Of a stretch of 64,000 nucleotides of DNA, positions 57,045 through 64,000 are shown piece by piece. Under the pieces are notes generated by a model. It ran no database searches, was not told the DNA's origin, and saw only the letters and a program-made list of their open reading frames with translations. The translations under genes and the position numbers were made by a program. Origin of the DNA: Marinihelvus sp963695135 (GTDB lineage Bacteria > Pseudomonadota > Gammaproteobacteria > Xanthomonadales > SZUA-36); the NCBI GenBank assembly GCA_963695135.1, contig CAVOGA010000002.1, positions 496,001 to 560,000 on the forward strand, written 5' to 3'. How positions within the stretch are numbered: the stretch's first letter is position 1; each line of letters opens with the position of its first letter.

Positions 57045-58211
57045 ATGAATCCACCGACCGAACCCGACCGCAGCGAGGCGGGGCTGGCTCTCGAGTTTCC
57101 GAGCATGCAAGGCTGGACTTACCTGAACCACGCGGCGATCTCACCGTGGCCGGAACGCGTGCGGCAGGCCATTGCGGCGTTTACGCAGAGCAACCTGGCC
57201 GACGGGCCCGAACGTTATGCGCAGTGGCTGGCTGATGAACAGGACCTGCGTGAGCGTTACGCGCGCCTGATCGGCGCCGGCTCCGCCGGCGAAATCAGCC
57301 TGGTGCCCAACACCACCGAGGGCATTGCGATCGTGGCCGGCGGACTGGACTGGCAAGCCGGGGACAACGTGGTGAGCGCGCAGGGCGAGTTTCCCAGCAA
57401 CCGCATGGCCTGGGCGGCCCTGGCGCAGCGCGGCGTCAGCCTGCGGTCCGTGGACCTGCGCGGTGCGGAGCCTCCGGAGCAGGCCCTGCTGAACGCCATG
57501 GATGAGCGCACCCGCGTGCTGACGGTCAGCGCGGTACAGTGGACCGACGGTTTGCGACTGAAGTTAAACGAACTTGGCCGGGCCTGCCGCGCTGCCGGCG
57601 TGTTCTTTTTTGTTGATGCCATTCAGCAGCTTGGCGCCTTGCGGATGGATGTGCAGGACGCACTGATTGATGGCATGGCGGCGGGCAGCCACAAATGGCA
57701 AATGGCGCCGGAAGGCCAGGGCCTGTTCTATTGCCGCTCGGCGTGGCGCGAGCGGTTACGCCCGCTGAAGCTGGGCTGGCGCATGCTCCAGGATCCCTAT
57801 GACTTCTACCGGGAAGATCGTGACCTGGCGGACAGTGGTCAACGGTTTGAGCCCGGCACCCCCAATACCCTGGGCCAGCAGGCGCTGAACGCCGCCCTGG
57901 AGTTGCAGGAATACTATGGACAGGCCTGGATTGAGCAACGGGTTCTCGGCAATACCGCGCGTTTGCTGGAGGGATTAAACGCCCTCGATGTTGTCAGCGT
58001 TGTGAGCCCGCAGGAAGCGGACCGGCGTTCCGGCATTATCGCCATTCGCCCCGGGACGGTTCCGGCCCCGCTGCTGGCCCGGCGGCTGAAGGCGCAAAAC
58101 ATCGTGACAGTGGCGCGTGGCGGCCTGGTGAGGCTCTCGCCCCATTTCTACCAGCCTGAGGCGATGATGGACCGCGTCGTCGACGCCGTTGAAGCGGCTT
58201 CAGGAAGCTAG
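57045..58211 (+). CDS. class V aminotransferase-fold PLP enzyme
   Basis: A 388-residue PLP-dependent enzyme of the cysteine-desulfurase/class V fold. The PLP lysine is in AGSHKWQMAPEGQGLFYCR (about residue 213); VFFFVDAIQQLGAL holds the Asp that pairs with the pyridine nitrogen. YLNHAAISPWPERVR at the N-terminus and NTTEGIAIVAGGL are typical of selenocysteine-lyase/isopenicillin-epimerase-like members. GTPNTLG near the C-terminus fits the dimer partner loop. No active-site Cys loop like that of NifS/IscS is seen, so desulfurase activity is less likely. It stands alone on the plus strand, and no partner gene reveals the substrate. Confidence 0.88.
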   Translation: MNPPTEPDRSEAGLALEFPSMQGWTYLNHAAISPWPERVRQAIAAFTQSNLADGPERYAQWLADEQDLRERYARLIGAGSAGEISLVPNTTEGIAIVAGGLDWQAGDNVVSAQGEFPSNRMAWAALAQRGVSLRSVDLRGAEPPEQALLNAMDERTRVLTVSAVQWTDGLRLKLNELGRACRAAGVFFFVDAIQQLGALRMDVQDALIDGMAAGSHKWQMAPEGQGLFYCRSAWRERLRPLKLGWRMLQDPYDFYREDRDLADSGQRFEPGTPNTLGQQALNAALELQEYYGQAWIEQRVLGNTARLLEGLNALDVVSVVSPQEADRRSGIIAIRPGTVPAPLLARRLKAQNIVTVARGGLVRLSPHFYQPEAMMDRVVDAVEAASGS

Positions 58212-58249
58212 AAAATATTTAGATAAATGCTCTAAATATCTGTTTAAAA

Positions 58250-58591
58250 TCACATTGTGTGGGTTTTTTTATCGCTTTTCAGCAGGTTCGCGAGGTGCGA
58301 CTCGATGATGGTTCGCGCGTGCGCCCCGTCGGCAGTGTCTGAGAACTGCACACCGATACCGGGGCTGCGGTTGCCCTGTGAACCGGCGGGCGTGATCCAT
58401 ACGACCTTGCCGGGGATCGGCAGGCGTTCCTCCAGGTCCATCAGGGTCAGCAGCAGGAAGACCTCGTCACCCAGGTTGAAGCGTTTCGTGCTTTGCACGA
58501 ACAGCCCGCCGCCGCGGATGAATGGCATATAAGCGCTGTACAACGCCTGCCGGTCTTTCAGCGATAAGGAAAGAATGCCCTGCTGTGCCAT
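58250..58591 (-). CDS. pilZ: PilZ-domain protein
   Basis: A 113-residue PilZ protein. GILSLSLKDRQALYSAYMPF at the N-terminus, GGGLFVQSTKRFNLGDEVF and GKVVWITPAGSQGNRSPGIG match the pilus-type PilZ of Pseudomonas and Xanthomonas. The RxxxR and DxSxxG c-di-GMP residues are absent, as in that founding group, which acts in type IV pilus assembly without binding the nucleotide. It ends the fabF-pabB-pabC-mltG-tmk-holB operon, 52 bases after holB, the classic gammaproteobacterial order. Confidence 0.93.
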   Translation of the reverse strand: MAQQGILSLSLKDRQALYSAYMPFIRGGGLFVQSTKRFNLGDEVFLLLTLMDLEERLPIPGKVVWITPAGSQGNRSPGIGVQFSDTADGAHARTIIESHLANLLKSDKKTHTM

Positions 58592-58643
58592 GTGAACTCC
58601 TTGTGCCCGTTGGGGCTTGATCTTAGCCGGGACCGGCCCCGCT

Positions 58644-59604
58644 TCAGCGAATCGGTTCCGTGGAAGGCAGCCGCGACCATTCTAGCAGCCATTCCTGCAG
58701 AAGTAAGTCCTGGCGAAGCCCTCTTCCCAACTGGTTATGCGCCCAGTCCGCCTTGCTTTGCAGGCGCGCCAGCTTGCCGGCGGGCAGTTCATAGTTGGTA
58801 TCCGGCCAGTGCGCTTCAGCCCGCGCCCAGGGTGCTGCGCACGGCCGCAGCGGCCGCCAGGCTGAGCCATCGCCACGCCAGGTCCGGGTCCAGGTCGGCC
58901 AGCGCCGCAGCCGCTGCAGCGACGCGGGACGGTTTACCGATCATTTCCTGCAGAATGTTCCTGATGTGGATGTATTGCTCCAGCAGGCCTTCCGCGGCCA
59001 GCCGTGCGGCCTGCAGAGGGCTGCCGCCGGTGGCCTCCAGGGCCAGGCGCGCCTGCCCGGCGGAGAGCCCCTCCTCCGCCTCCAGCCAGGCCGCGGCCGT
59101 GGCTAACGGCGGCGCTGCCGCGGTCCACATCTGGCAGCGACTGCGGATGGTGACAGGCAGTCGTGACGGATCGTCGCCCACCAGCACCAGCACGGACTCG
59201 CCCGGCGGCTCTTCCAGGGTTTTCAGCAGGGCGTTGGCCGCGTTGCCGGTCATGGCCTCCGCGGGCATGATCAGCGCTACCTTGCGCGGACTGATGGTGG
59301 TGGTCAGTACGAGCCGGCTGATCAGGTCCCGGACCTGCTCGACCCGGATAACCCGCTCGTCCTCGGCGGGAACCAGGATAAAGCGGTCCGGGTGGGCGCC
59401 GCCGGCCAGCAGGCGGCAGGATCGGCATTCACCGCAGGCCTGCGGCCTCGGGTCGCGACACAGCAGTGCACTGACCATCTGCTCCGCCAGGCGCACCTTG
59501 CCGATTCCGGCCGGGCCGCTGAGCATGATCGCGTGGGGCATGCGCCCCTGCGCCAGGCTATTGGCCATCCGGGACCAGGTTGCTTCCAGCCAGGGCAGGA
59601 TCAT
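58644..59604 (-). CDS. holB: DNA polymerase III delta prime subunit, one frameshift
   Basis: HolB is the stator of the sliding-clamp loader. The AAA+ core shows HAIMLSGPAGIGKVRLAEQM (Walker A-like), the zinc module CGECRSCRLL preceded by LLCRDPRPQA, and LLKTLEEPPGESVLVLVGDD. The frame breaks at about base 58818, where one extra base creates a stop (LGAG-stop). Removing it gives EAHWPDTNYELPAGKLARLQ, SKADWAHNQLGRGLRQDLLL and a natural stop at 58644; 319 residues in all (E. coli 334). Overlaps tmk by 4 bases. Confidence 0.94.
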
Positions 59605-60230
59605 GCCGGGTACCGCCGTTCAAGTTCAGCACTGATGATCATCCATACCTCCTGCGGGTTTCCGGAGGCATCCACCACCACGAACCGGTCCGGCTGCGAC
59701 CTGGCGCGCTGCAGAAACCCTTGCCGGACGCGCTCGAAAAAGGCCAGGCTTTCCTGCTCGATGCGGTCCGCCGCGCTGCGCCCGGCCGCCCGCGCCATGC
59801 CCTCGCTGACCGGAAGATCCAGCAGCAGCGTAAGGTCCGGCTGCAGGTCGCCATGCACCAGCGTCTCCAGCGCGCTGATCTGCGTGGCAGGCATACCGCG
59901 TCCGGCGCCCTGGTAGGCGTAGGTCGAATCGGTAAAGCGGTCGCAGAGCACCACCACACCCCGGGCCAGCGCCGGGCGGACCTGTTCGTGCAGGAACTGG
60001 GCCCGGGCCGCAAACAGCAACAGCAACTCGGTCAGAGGATCAATTGAACCGCTGTCGTCGTGCAGTACCAGGTCACGGATTTTTTCCGCCATCGGCGTGC
60101 CACCGGGCTGGCGGGTCACGAGCACCTTGCGCCCGCGGTTTTCCCACCAAACGCGCAGCTTGTCGATCTGGGTGCTCTTGCCGGCGCCCTCGCCGCCTTC
60201 CAGGGTGATGAACAGGCCGCGTGATGTCAT
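59601..60230 (-). CDS. tmk: thymidylate kinase
   Basis: Tmk phosphorylates dTMP to dTDP. The P-loop EGGEGAGKSTQ (about residues 11-21) is preceded by GLFITL; VLVTRQPGGTPMAEKIRDL follows (with the dTMP-site Arg), then the LID-type CDRFTDSTYAYQGAGRGM. The 209-residue length is normal. ATG 60230 is used because the homologous start is MTSRGLFITLEG; the reading frame continues upstream inside mltG, but that is not expected to be coding. It overlaps the stop of mltG (TAATG) and is followed by holB. Confidence 0.97.
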   Translation of the reverse strand: MTSRGLFITLEGGEGAGKSTQIDKLRVWWENRGRKVLVTRQPGGTPMAEKIRDLVLHDDSGSIDPLTELLLLFAARAQFLHEQVRPALARGVVVLCDRFTDSTYAYQGAGRGMPATQISALETLVHGDLQPDLTLLLDLPVSEGMARAAGRSAADRIEQESLAFFERVRQGFLQRARSQPDRFVVVDASGNPQEVWMIISAELERRYPA

Positions 60231-61300
60231 TAGTCGCTCTCCGGCGGGGTCTTGGCCGCCGCCTTGTCCCGGTTGCGGTACCAACGCAGAAAATCCTCTA
60301 CCGCGCGGTTGTGCTCCTCCAGGGTGCTGGAAAATACGTGGCCGCCTTCACCATCAGCGACGAAGAACATGGCGCTCTCTTCAGCCGGGTGAGCGGTTGC
60401 CTGCAGCGTCGCAGCACCGGGCATGGCGATGGGCGTTGGCGGCAAGCCGCGGATAACGTAAGTGTTGTACGGGGTCGATTCGCGCAGGTCGCGGCGACGG
60501 ATATTCCCATCGTAATCATCGCCGAGGCCGTAGATGACTGTCGGGTCCGTTTCCAGCCGCCAGTTCTGCTGCAGGCGCCGCACAAAGACGCCGGCAACAC
60601 GCGGTCGCTCCGCGGCCAGGCTGGACTCCTTTTCCACGATCGAAGCCAGGATCAGCAGCTCATAGGGTGACGCCAGCGGCAGATCATCCGCCCGTGTTGC
60701 CCAGGCGTCTTCCAGGGCATGTTGCATGTCCGCGTGGGCCCGGCGCAGCAGGTCAATGGCGTTGTCGGAGGCGGTGTAACTGTAGGTCTCGGGCAGGAAC
60801 CAGCCCTCCGGATGAGGCAGATCACTGCCGATTTCCGTCATTACCTGGTTGTCCGCCAGCCGTTCCGGCGCCACGGCGAGACGTTCCTCCGCCAGCAGCG
60901 CTTTGCGCAGCTGGCGATAGTTCCAGCCTTCGACCAGGGTAAAGCGATACTGGATCACCTCGCCGCTGGCCAGCAGTTCCAGCAGGCCGACCGGGGTCAA
61001 GCCGGCCGGCAGGGCGTACTCGCCGGCCTGCATGGTGCCGGGGCGCAGGCGCAACAACACCTGCCAGCGCCAGTCCCGCGAAGTGATACCGCGGCGCTCC
61101 AGCTGGTCGAGCATGCCATACAGCGTGTCGCCCGGCCTGACCCGCAGCACGGTGGTGCCCTGGCTGGTGGCATCAGCGATCACCATCGGGGTAGCGAGAA
61201 AGCGTTCATAGCTGCGCCAGGCCAGTCCTGCGGCCAGCGCCGAGCCCAAGGCCAGGACCGCAAGCGTTACCCCGAGCCAACGCCAGGCGCCTGTGTTCAC
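60230..61300 (-). CDS. mltG: endolytic transglycosylase MltG
   Basis: MltG is an inner-membrane lytic transglycosylase that cleaves nascent peptidoglycan and may end glycan-strand growth. The 356-residue protein has one N-terminal membrane helix (LGVTLAVLALGSALAAGLAW), a LysM-like region (TTVLRVRPGDTLYGMLDQLE) and the YceG catalytic domain: EGWFLPETYSYTASDNAIDL, ILASIVEKES with catalytic Glu, and NTYVIRGLPPTPIAMPG. The GTG start at 61300 overlaps the pabC stop (GTGA). It sits at its normal place between pabC and tmk. Confidence 0.95.
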   Translation of the reverse strand: MNTGAWRWLGVTLAVLALGSALAAGLAWRSYERFLATPMVIADATSQGTTVLRVRPGDTLYGMLDQLERRGITSRDWRWQVLLRLRPGTMQAGEYALPAGLTPVGLLELLASGEVIQYRFTLVEGWNYRQLRKALLAEERLAVAPERLADNQVMTEIGSDLPHPEGWFLPETYSYTASDNAIDLLRRAHADMQHALEDAWATRADDLPLASPYELLILASIVEKESSLAAERPRVAGVFVRRLQQNWRLETDPTVIYGLGDDYDGNIRRRDLRESTPYNTYVIRGLPPTPIAMPGAATLQATAHPAEESAMFFVADGEGGHVFSSTLEEHNRAVEDFLRWYRNRDKAAAKTPPESD

Positions 61301-62112
61301 GGGCGCTCCAGCATGGCCGAATGCCAGGTCTGCAGTTCGCGGGTCACCGGGCCGATTGCCCAGCGGGAATCGCCCAGTGAGCGGAGGGGAATAATGCCCC
61401 GCACCGAACTGCACAGGAACACTTCATCGGCTTCCTGTAGCAGGTCGAGGGTGATGCGTCGCCGCTCACAGCGGGCGGGCTGCTCACGCAGCAGGCGGTC
61501 GCGCAGGACGCCGTGAACGCCGCAGCGGTCCATGCGTGGGGTCAGCAGCAGGCCGTTGCTGACTGCAAACAGGTTGGCGCTGACCGCACTGATCAGGTAA
61601 CCCTCCGTGTTTCGCATCAGGCCGTACTTGCCGGGATGCGCCGCCATTTCCTGCGCGGCAAGCACCTGTTCCAGTCGATTCAGGTGCTTGATACCGCGCA
61701 GTTGCGGCTGGAGCGCCAGGCGGGTTTCACACAGTACGCCGTGAACGCCGAGGCGCGCCTCTTCCTCGATGCGTTCCGGCCAGGGGTGGGCACTGACAAT
61801 GCGGCAGGGCTGGCATTGCGCCGGGGGCGCATAGCCCCGGCCACCGCTGCCGCGGGTGATGATGATCTTGACGACACAGCGCGCATTGCCGGCAGCCACG
61901 GTCTTGAGTTCCCGCAGCAGCACTTCCTGGGGTGGCGCGGGAATCGCCAGTCGCTCACAACCGCGCCGCAGGCGGTCCATGTGACCCTGCCACAGGCCGG
62001 GGTGCCCGCCCTGCACCGCGATGGTTTCGAACAGGCCGTCGCCGTAGGCCAGGCCGCGGTCGTCGGCGGGCACATGGCCAGCGATTTCACCGTTTACCAG
62101 GCTGGAATACAT
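61297..62112 (-). CDS. pabC: aminodeoxychorismate lyase
   Basis: PabC is a fold-type IV PLP enzyme that turns aminodeoxychorismate into 4-aminobenzoate and pyruvate for folate synthesis. The family order is clear: RGLAYGDGLFETIAVQGG near residues 19-36, RLALQPQLRGIKHLNRLEQV with the PLP Lys, EGYLISAVSANLFAV, VHGVLRDRLL and DEVFLCSSVRGIIPL. The 271-residue length matches. It lies directly after pabB with no gap, and its stop overlaps mltG. Confidence 0.96.
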   Translation of the reverse strand: MYSSLVNGEIAGHVPADDRGLAYGDGLFETIAVQGGHPGLWQGHMDRLRRGCERLAIPAPPQEVLLRELKTVAAGNARCVVKIIITRGSGGRGYAPPAQCQPCRIVSAHPWPERIEEEARLGVHGVLCETRLALQPQLRGIKHLNRLEQVLAAQEMAAHPGKYGLMRNTEGYLISAVSANLFAVSNGLLLTPRMDRCGVHGVLRDRLLREQPARCERRRITLDLLQEADEVFLCSSVRGIIPLRSLGDSRWAIGPVTRELQTWHSAMLERP

Positions 62113-63492
62113 TCAGGGCACCTCTACGCTGACCAGGCTGCTGCCGCCCAGGGCCGCCAGCAGTCCACGGGCCTTGTGGACCGTTTCTGCGACTTCCCTG
62201 CTGGGCTCCGAGTCCGCCACGATGCCTGCCCCGGTCCGAAAGCTCAACTCGCTCCCTGCCAGCAGCATGCTGCGGATGAGGATATTGAGGTCCATCCTGC
62301 CGCGCCGGTCAAGGTAGCCCATGGATCCGGTGTAAAAACCCCGGCCGCGGTGCTCCAGTTCGGCAATGATCTCCATGCAGCGAACCTTGGGACAACCGGT
62401 GATGGTGCCGCCGGGAAACACCGCGCGGATTACATCCACCGGGGTCACCGCTTTACGCAGCCGGCCGCGGATGTTGGACACGATGTGATGCACGTGGGTG
62501 TAGGACTCCAGGACCATCAACTCGTCCACCTCAACGCTGCCGGCCTCGCACACGCGGCCCAGGTCATTGCGCTCAAGGTCGATGAGCATGATGTGTTCCG
62601 CCTGCTCCTTGGGATGAGCCAGCATCTCTTTGGCGAGGGCGGCGTCCTGTTCGGGAGTGCTGCCGCGCGGGTGGGTTCCGGCGATCGGGCGGGTTTGCAC
62701 CTCCCTGCCCCGGACTTCCACCAGACGTTCCGGCGATGAGCTGAGCAGGGCCAGTTCATCGAGCAACATCAGGCCGCCAAAAGGCGCCGGGTTGGCGGTG
62801 CGAAGACTGCGGTACAGGCGCAGCGGGTCCACCCGGGGCTCGAATCTACCGCGCCAGCCGCGGGACAGGTTGACCTGGAAAACGTCACCGGCCAGCAGGT
62901 ACTCCTGGATGCGCCGGACCGCCGTCTCGAAGTCCGCCGCAGGTTCTGCGGACAGCTCGTCGAGAACGGTCAGCTGTGTGGTGCTGTCCCGGTCGATGTG
63001 AAACAGCTCGTCTTCCATGGCGGCCATGACTGCCTTGTTCTCCGCGACCAGCCAGCCGCGCGGCGAATCGCCATGTTCGATGATGACCGCGCCGTCGCAG
63101 CGATCCGCCAGGGCGATGGGCAAACCGTCGCCGGCCGCCGGCAGATCCAGCCTGGGTTCTATTTCGCCGGCCAGTTCGTAGCCCAGGTACAGGAACCAGC
63201 CACCCAGGAACGGCAACACTTCTCCGTCATCCGGCCGCCGCTCGCGCTGGTACCAGGCATCGAGCGCATCAAGAAAGCCGTTGCCGGGTAGCGATCCGGC
63301 GCCCGTGTACTCCAGGCCGTGGTCAGCGGTAAGGGTCAGCCGTTCGCCGGCCGAGCGCAGTAACAGGCTGTAACGGTCCAGGGGACCGCCGGCAGCGCTT
63401 TCAAGCAGAAAAGGAAAACGGCGTGGCAAGGCCCCGGCAATCGAAGTGAGGCACGGGGCTTCCCTCAGGGGAACGATGACAGGCGAGGTCAC
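62113..63492 (-). CDS. pabB: aminodeoxychorismate synthase component I
   Basis: PabB converts chorismate to aminodeoxychorismate with ammonia from a PabA-type glutaminase. In the 459-residue protein, the C-terminal chorismate-binding domain carries the diagnostic PIAGTHPRG motif, in which PIAGT distinguishes PabB from anthranilate synthase. Also visible: VNLSRGWRGRFEP, SSSPERLVEVRGREVQTRPI, HIMLIDLERNDLGRVCEAGS, FPGGTITGCPKVRCMEIIAE. The N-terminal domain (GGWFLYLGYELAGEIEP) is normal. It sits 8 bases after fabF and directly before pabC; no pabA is in the window. Confidence 0.96.
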   Translation of the reverse strand: MTSPVIVPLREAPCLTSIAGALPRRFPFLLESAAGGPLDRYSLLLRSAGERLTLTADHGLEYTGAGSLPGNGFLDALDAWYQRERRPDDGEVLPFLGGWFLYLGYELAGEIEPRLDLPAAGDGLPIALADRCDGAVIIEHGDSPRGWLVAENKAVMAAMEDELFHIDRDSTTQLTVLDELSAEPAADFETAVRRIQEYLLAGDVFQVNLSRGWRGRFEPRVDPLRLYRSLRTANPAPFGGLMLLDELALLSSSPERLVEVRGREVQTRPIAGTHPRGSTPEQDAALAKEMLAHPKEQAEHIMLIDLERNDLGRVCEAGSVEVDELMVLESYTHVHHIVSNIRGRLRKAVTPVDVIRAVFPGGTITGCPKVRCMEIIAELEHRGRGFYTGSMGYLDRRGRMDLNILIRSMLLAGSELSFRTGAGIVADSEPSREVAETVHKARGLLAALGGSSLVSVEVP

Positions 63493-63500
63493 CGCCCGGG

Positions 63501-64000
63501 TCAGTCGTCCAGGCGCTGCATGACCAGCGTGCCGTTCGTGCCTCCGAAGCCAAAGGAGTTGCTGACCGCAGCCTTGACCTTCGCCTTGCGCGCCTCGTTG
63601 GGCACAAAGTCCAGGTCACAGCCTTCGCTGGGCTCATGCAGGTTCGTGGTCGGGGGCAGAATGCCGTCGCGCAGGGCGAGCACCGTGAAAATGGCCTCGA
63701 CTCCGCCGGCGGCCCCCAGCAGGTGGCCGGTCATGGACTTGGTGCTGCTGACCGCCACCGTATCTGCTGCATGACCGAACACGGTATGCACCGCCCGGGC
63801 CTCCGCGAGGTCCCCGAGGGGCGTGGAGGTGCCGTGTGCATTGATGTAGTCAATATCTTCCGGGTTAAGCCGGGCGTCGCGCAGCGCGATGTCCATGCAG
63901 CGGGCAGCGCCCTCGCCGTCCGGTGGTGGCGCGGTCATATGGTGCGCATCGGCGCTCATGCCAAAGCCGGTGACTTCCGCCAGGATATTGGCGCCGCGCG
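63501..64000 (-). CDS. fabF: beta-ketoacyl-ACP synthase II, C-terminal part
   Basis: The last 165 residues of a condensing enzyme of fatty-acid elongation; the gene continues beyond base 64000. The two catalytic His are present in INAHGTSTPLGDLAEA and TKSMTGHLLGAAGGVEAIF, and the C-terminal SNSFGFGGTNGTLVMQRL is the usual ending. The active-site Cys region lies outside the window. FabF is favoured over FabB because of the place before pabB-pabC-mltG-tmk-holB and the ADAHHMTAPPPDGEG block. It leads the operon listed here. Confidence 0.95.
   Translation of the reverse strand, partial: RGANILAEVTGFGMSADAHHMTAPPPDGEGAARCMDIALRDARLNPEDIDYINAHGTSTPLGDLAEARAVHTVFGHAADTVAVSSTKSMTGHLLGAAGGVEAIFTVLALRDGILPPTTNLHEPSEGCDLDFVPNEARKAKVKAAVSNSFGFGGTNGTLVMQRLDD

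Overview
The window is GC-rich, densely coded bacterial chromosome from a gammaproteobacterium. The gene neighbourhoods are typical of that class: fabF-pabB-pabC-mltG-tmk-holB-pilZ, mnmA-hflD, clpS-clpA convergent with infA, sdhCDAB-sdhE-ygfX, and uvrC-pgsA. The long form of IspG, a DUF1674 (SDHAF4-type) gene heading the sdh cluster, and a secreted protein ending in VIFSDSFEP point towards the Xanthomonadales/Chromatiales-like lineages (for example Wenzhouxiangella- or Woeseia-like bacteria). That placement is inference. I see no prophage, transposase, CRISPR array or rRNA operon.

Layout. 0-7.4 kb: the end of an SCO1-type copper chaperone, small secreted proteins, a DUF3313 protein, a low-molecular-weight phosphatase, and a roughly 1434-residue secreted multidomain protein with a beta-propeller and two CASCH haem sites. 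7.5-12.9 kb: uvrC, pgsA, ispG, a methyltransferase and ygfZ. 13.2-17.5 kb: succinate dehydrogenase with assembly factors at both ends. 18-25 kb: a TonB-dependent receptor, arginase plus a LysE exporter, tRNA-Leu, a Sel1-repeat protein, a membrane-anchored alpha/beta hydrolase and three small conserved proteins. 25.1-29.2 kb, minus strand: an ABC transporter, amidohydrolase, truncated histidine kinase and NarL-type regulator, with a duplicated operator-like motif upstream. 29.2-32.8 kb: non-coding DNA with two candidate small RNAs, an EEP-family phosphodiesterase-like gene, small membrane or lipoprotein genes, tRNA-Cys and tRNA-Gly. 33-44 kb: infA, clpA, clpS, a CusCBA-type copper/silver efflux system, mnmA and hflD. 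44-57 kb: acnA, an Lhr helicase, a GCS2-CBS fusion, fadD and dinB. 57-64 kb: a class V aminotransferase-fold protein, then the minus-strand pilZ-to-fabF operon, with fabF running off the window.

Sequence quality. At least nine conserved genes are broken by frameshifts. In each case I could resolve, removing one base restores the family sequence, and the gene length modulo 3 equals the number of breaks. This fits single-base insertion errors from an under-polished long-read assembly better than gene decay. About half of all breaks fall in the 3 kb around the ABC/amidohydrolase/kinase cluster, where the histidine kinase also lacks its N-terminal half. I annotate the broken genes as single CDSs and give the break sites.

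I found no clear undescribed system. The best leads are the GGA-rich structured RNA candidate near 29.8-29.95 kb, the short terminator-bearing RNA candidate near 32.0 kb, the duplicated operator before the ABC operon, and the multidomain dihaem-propeller protein.
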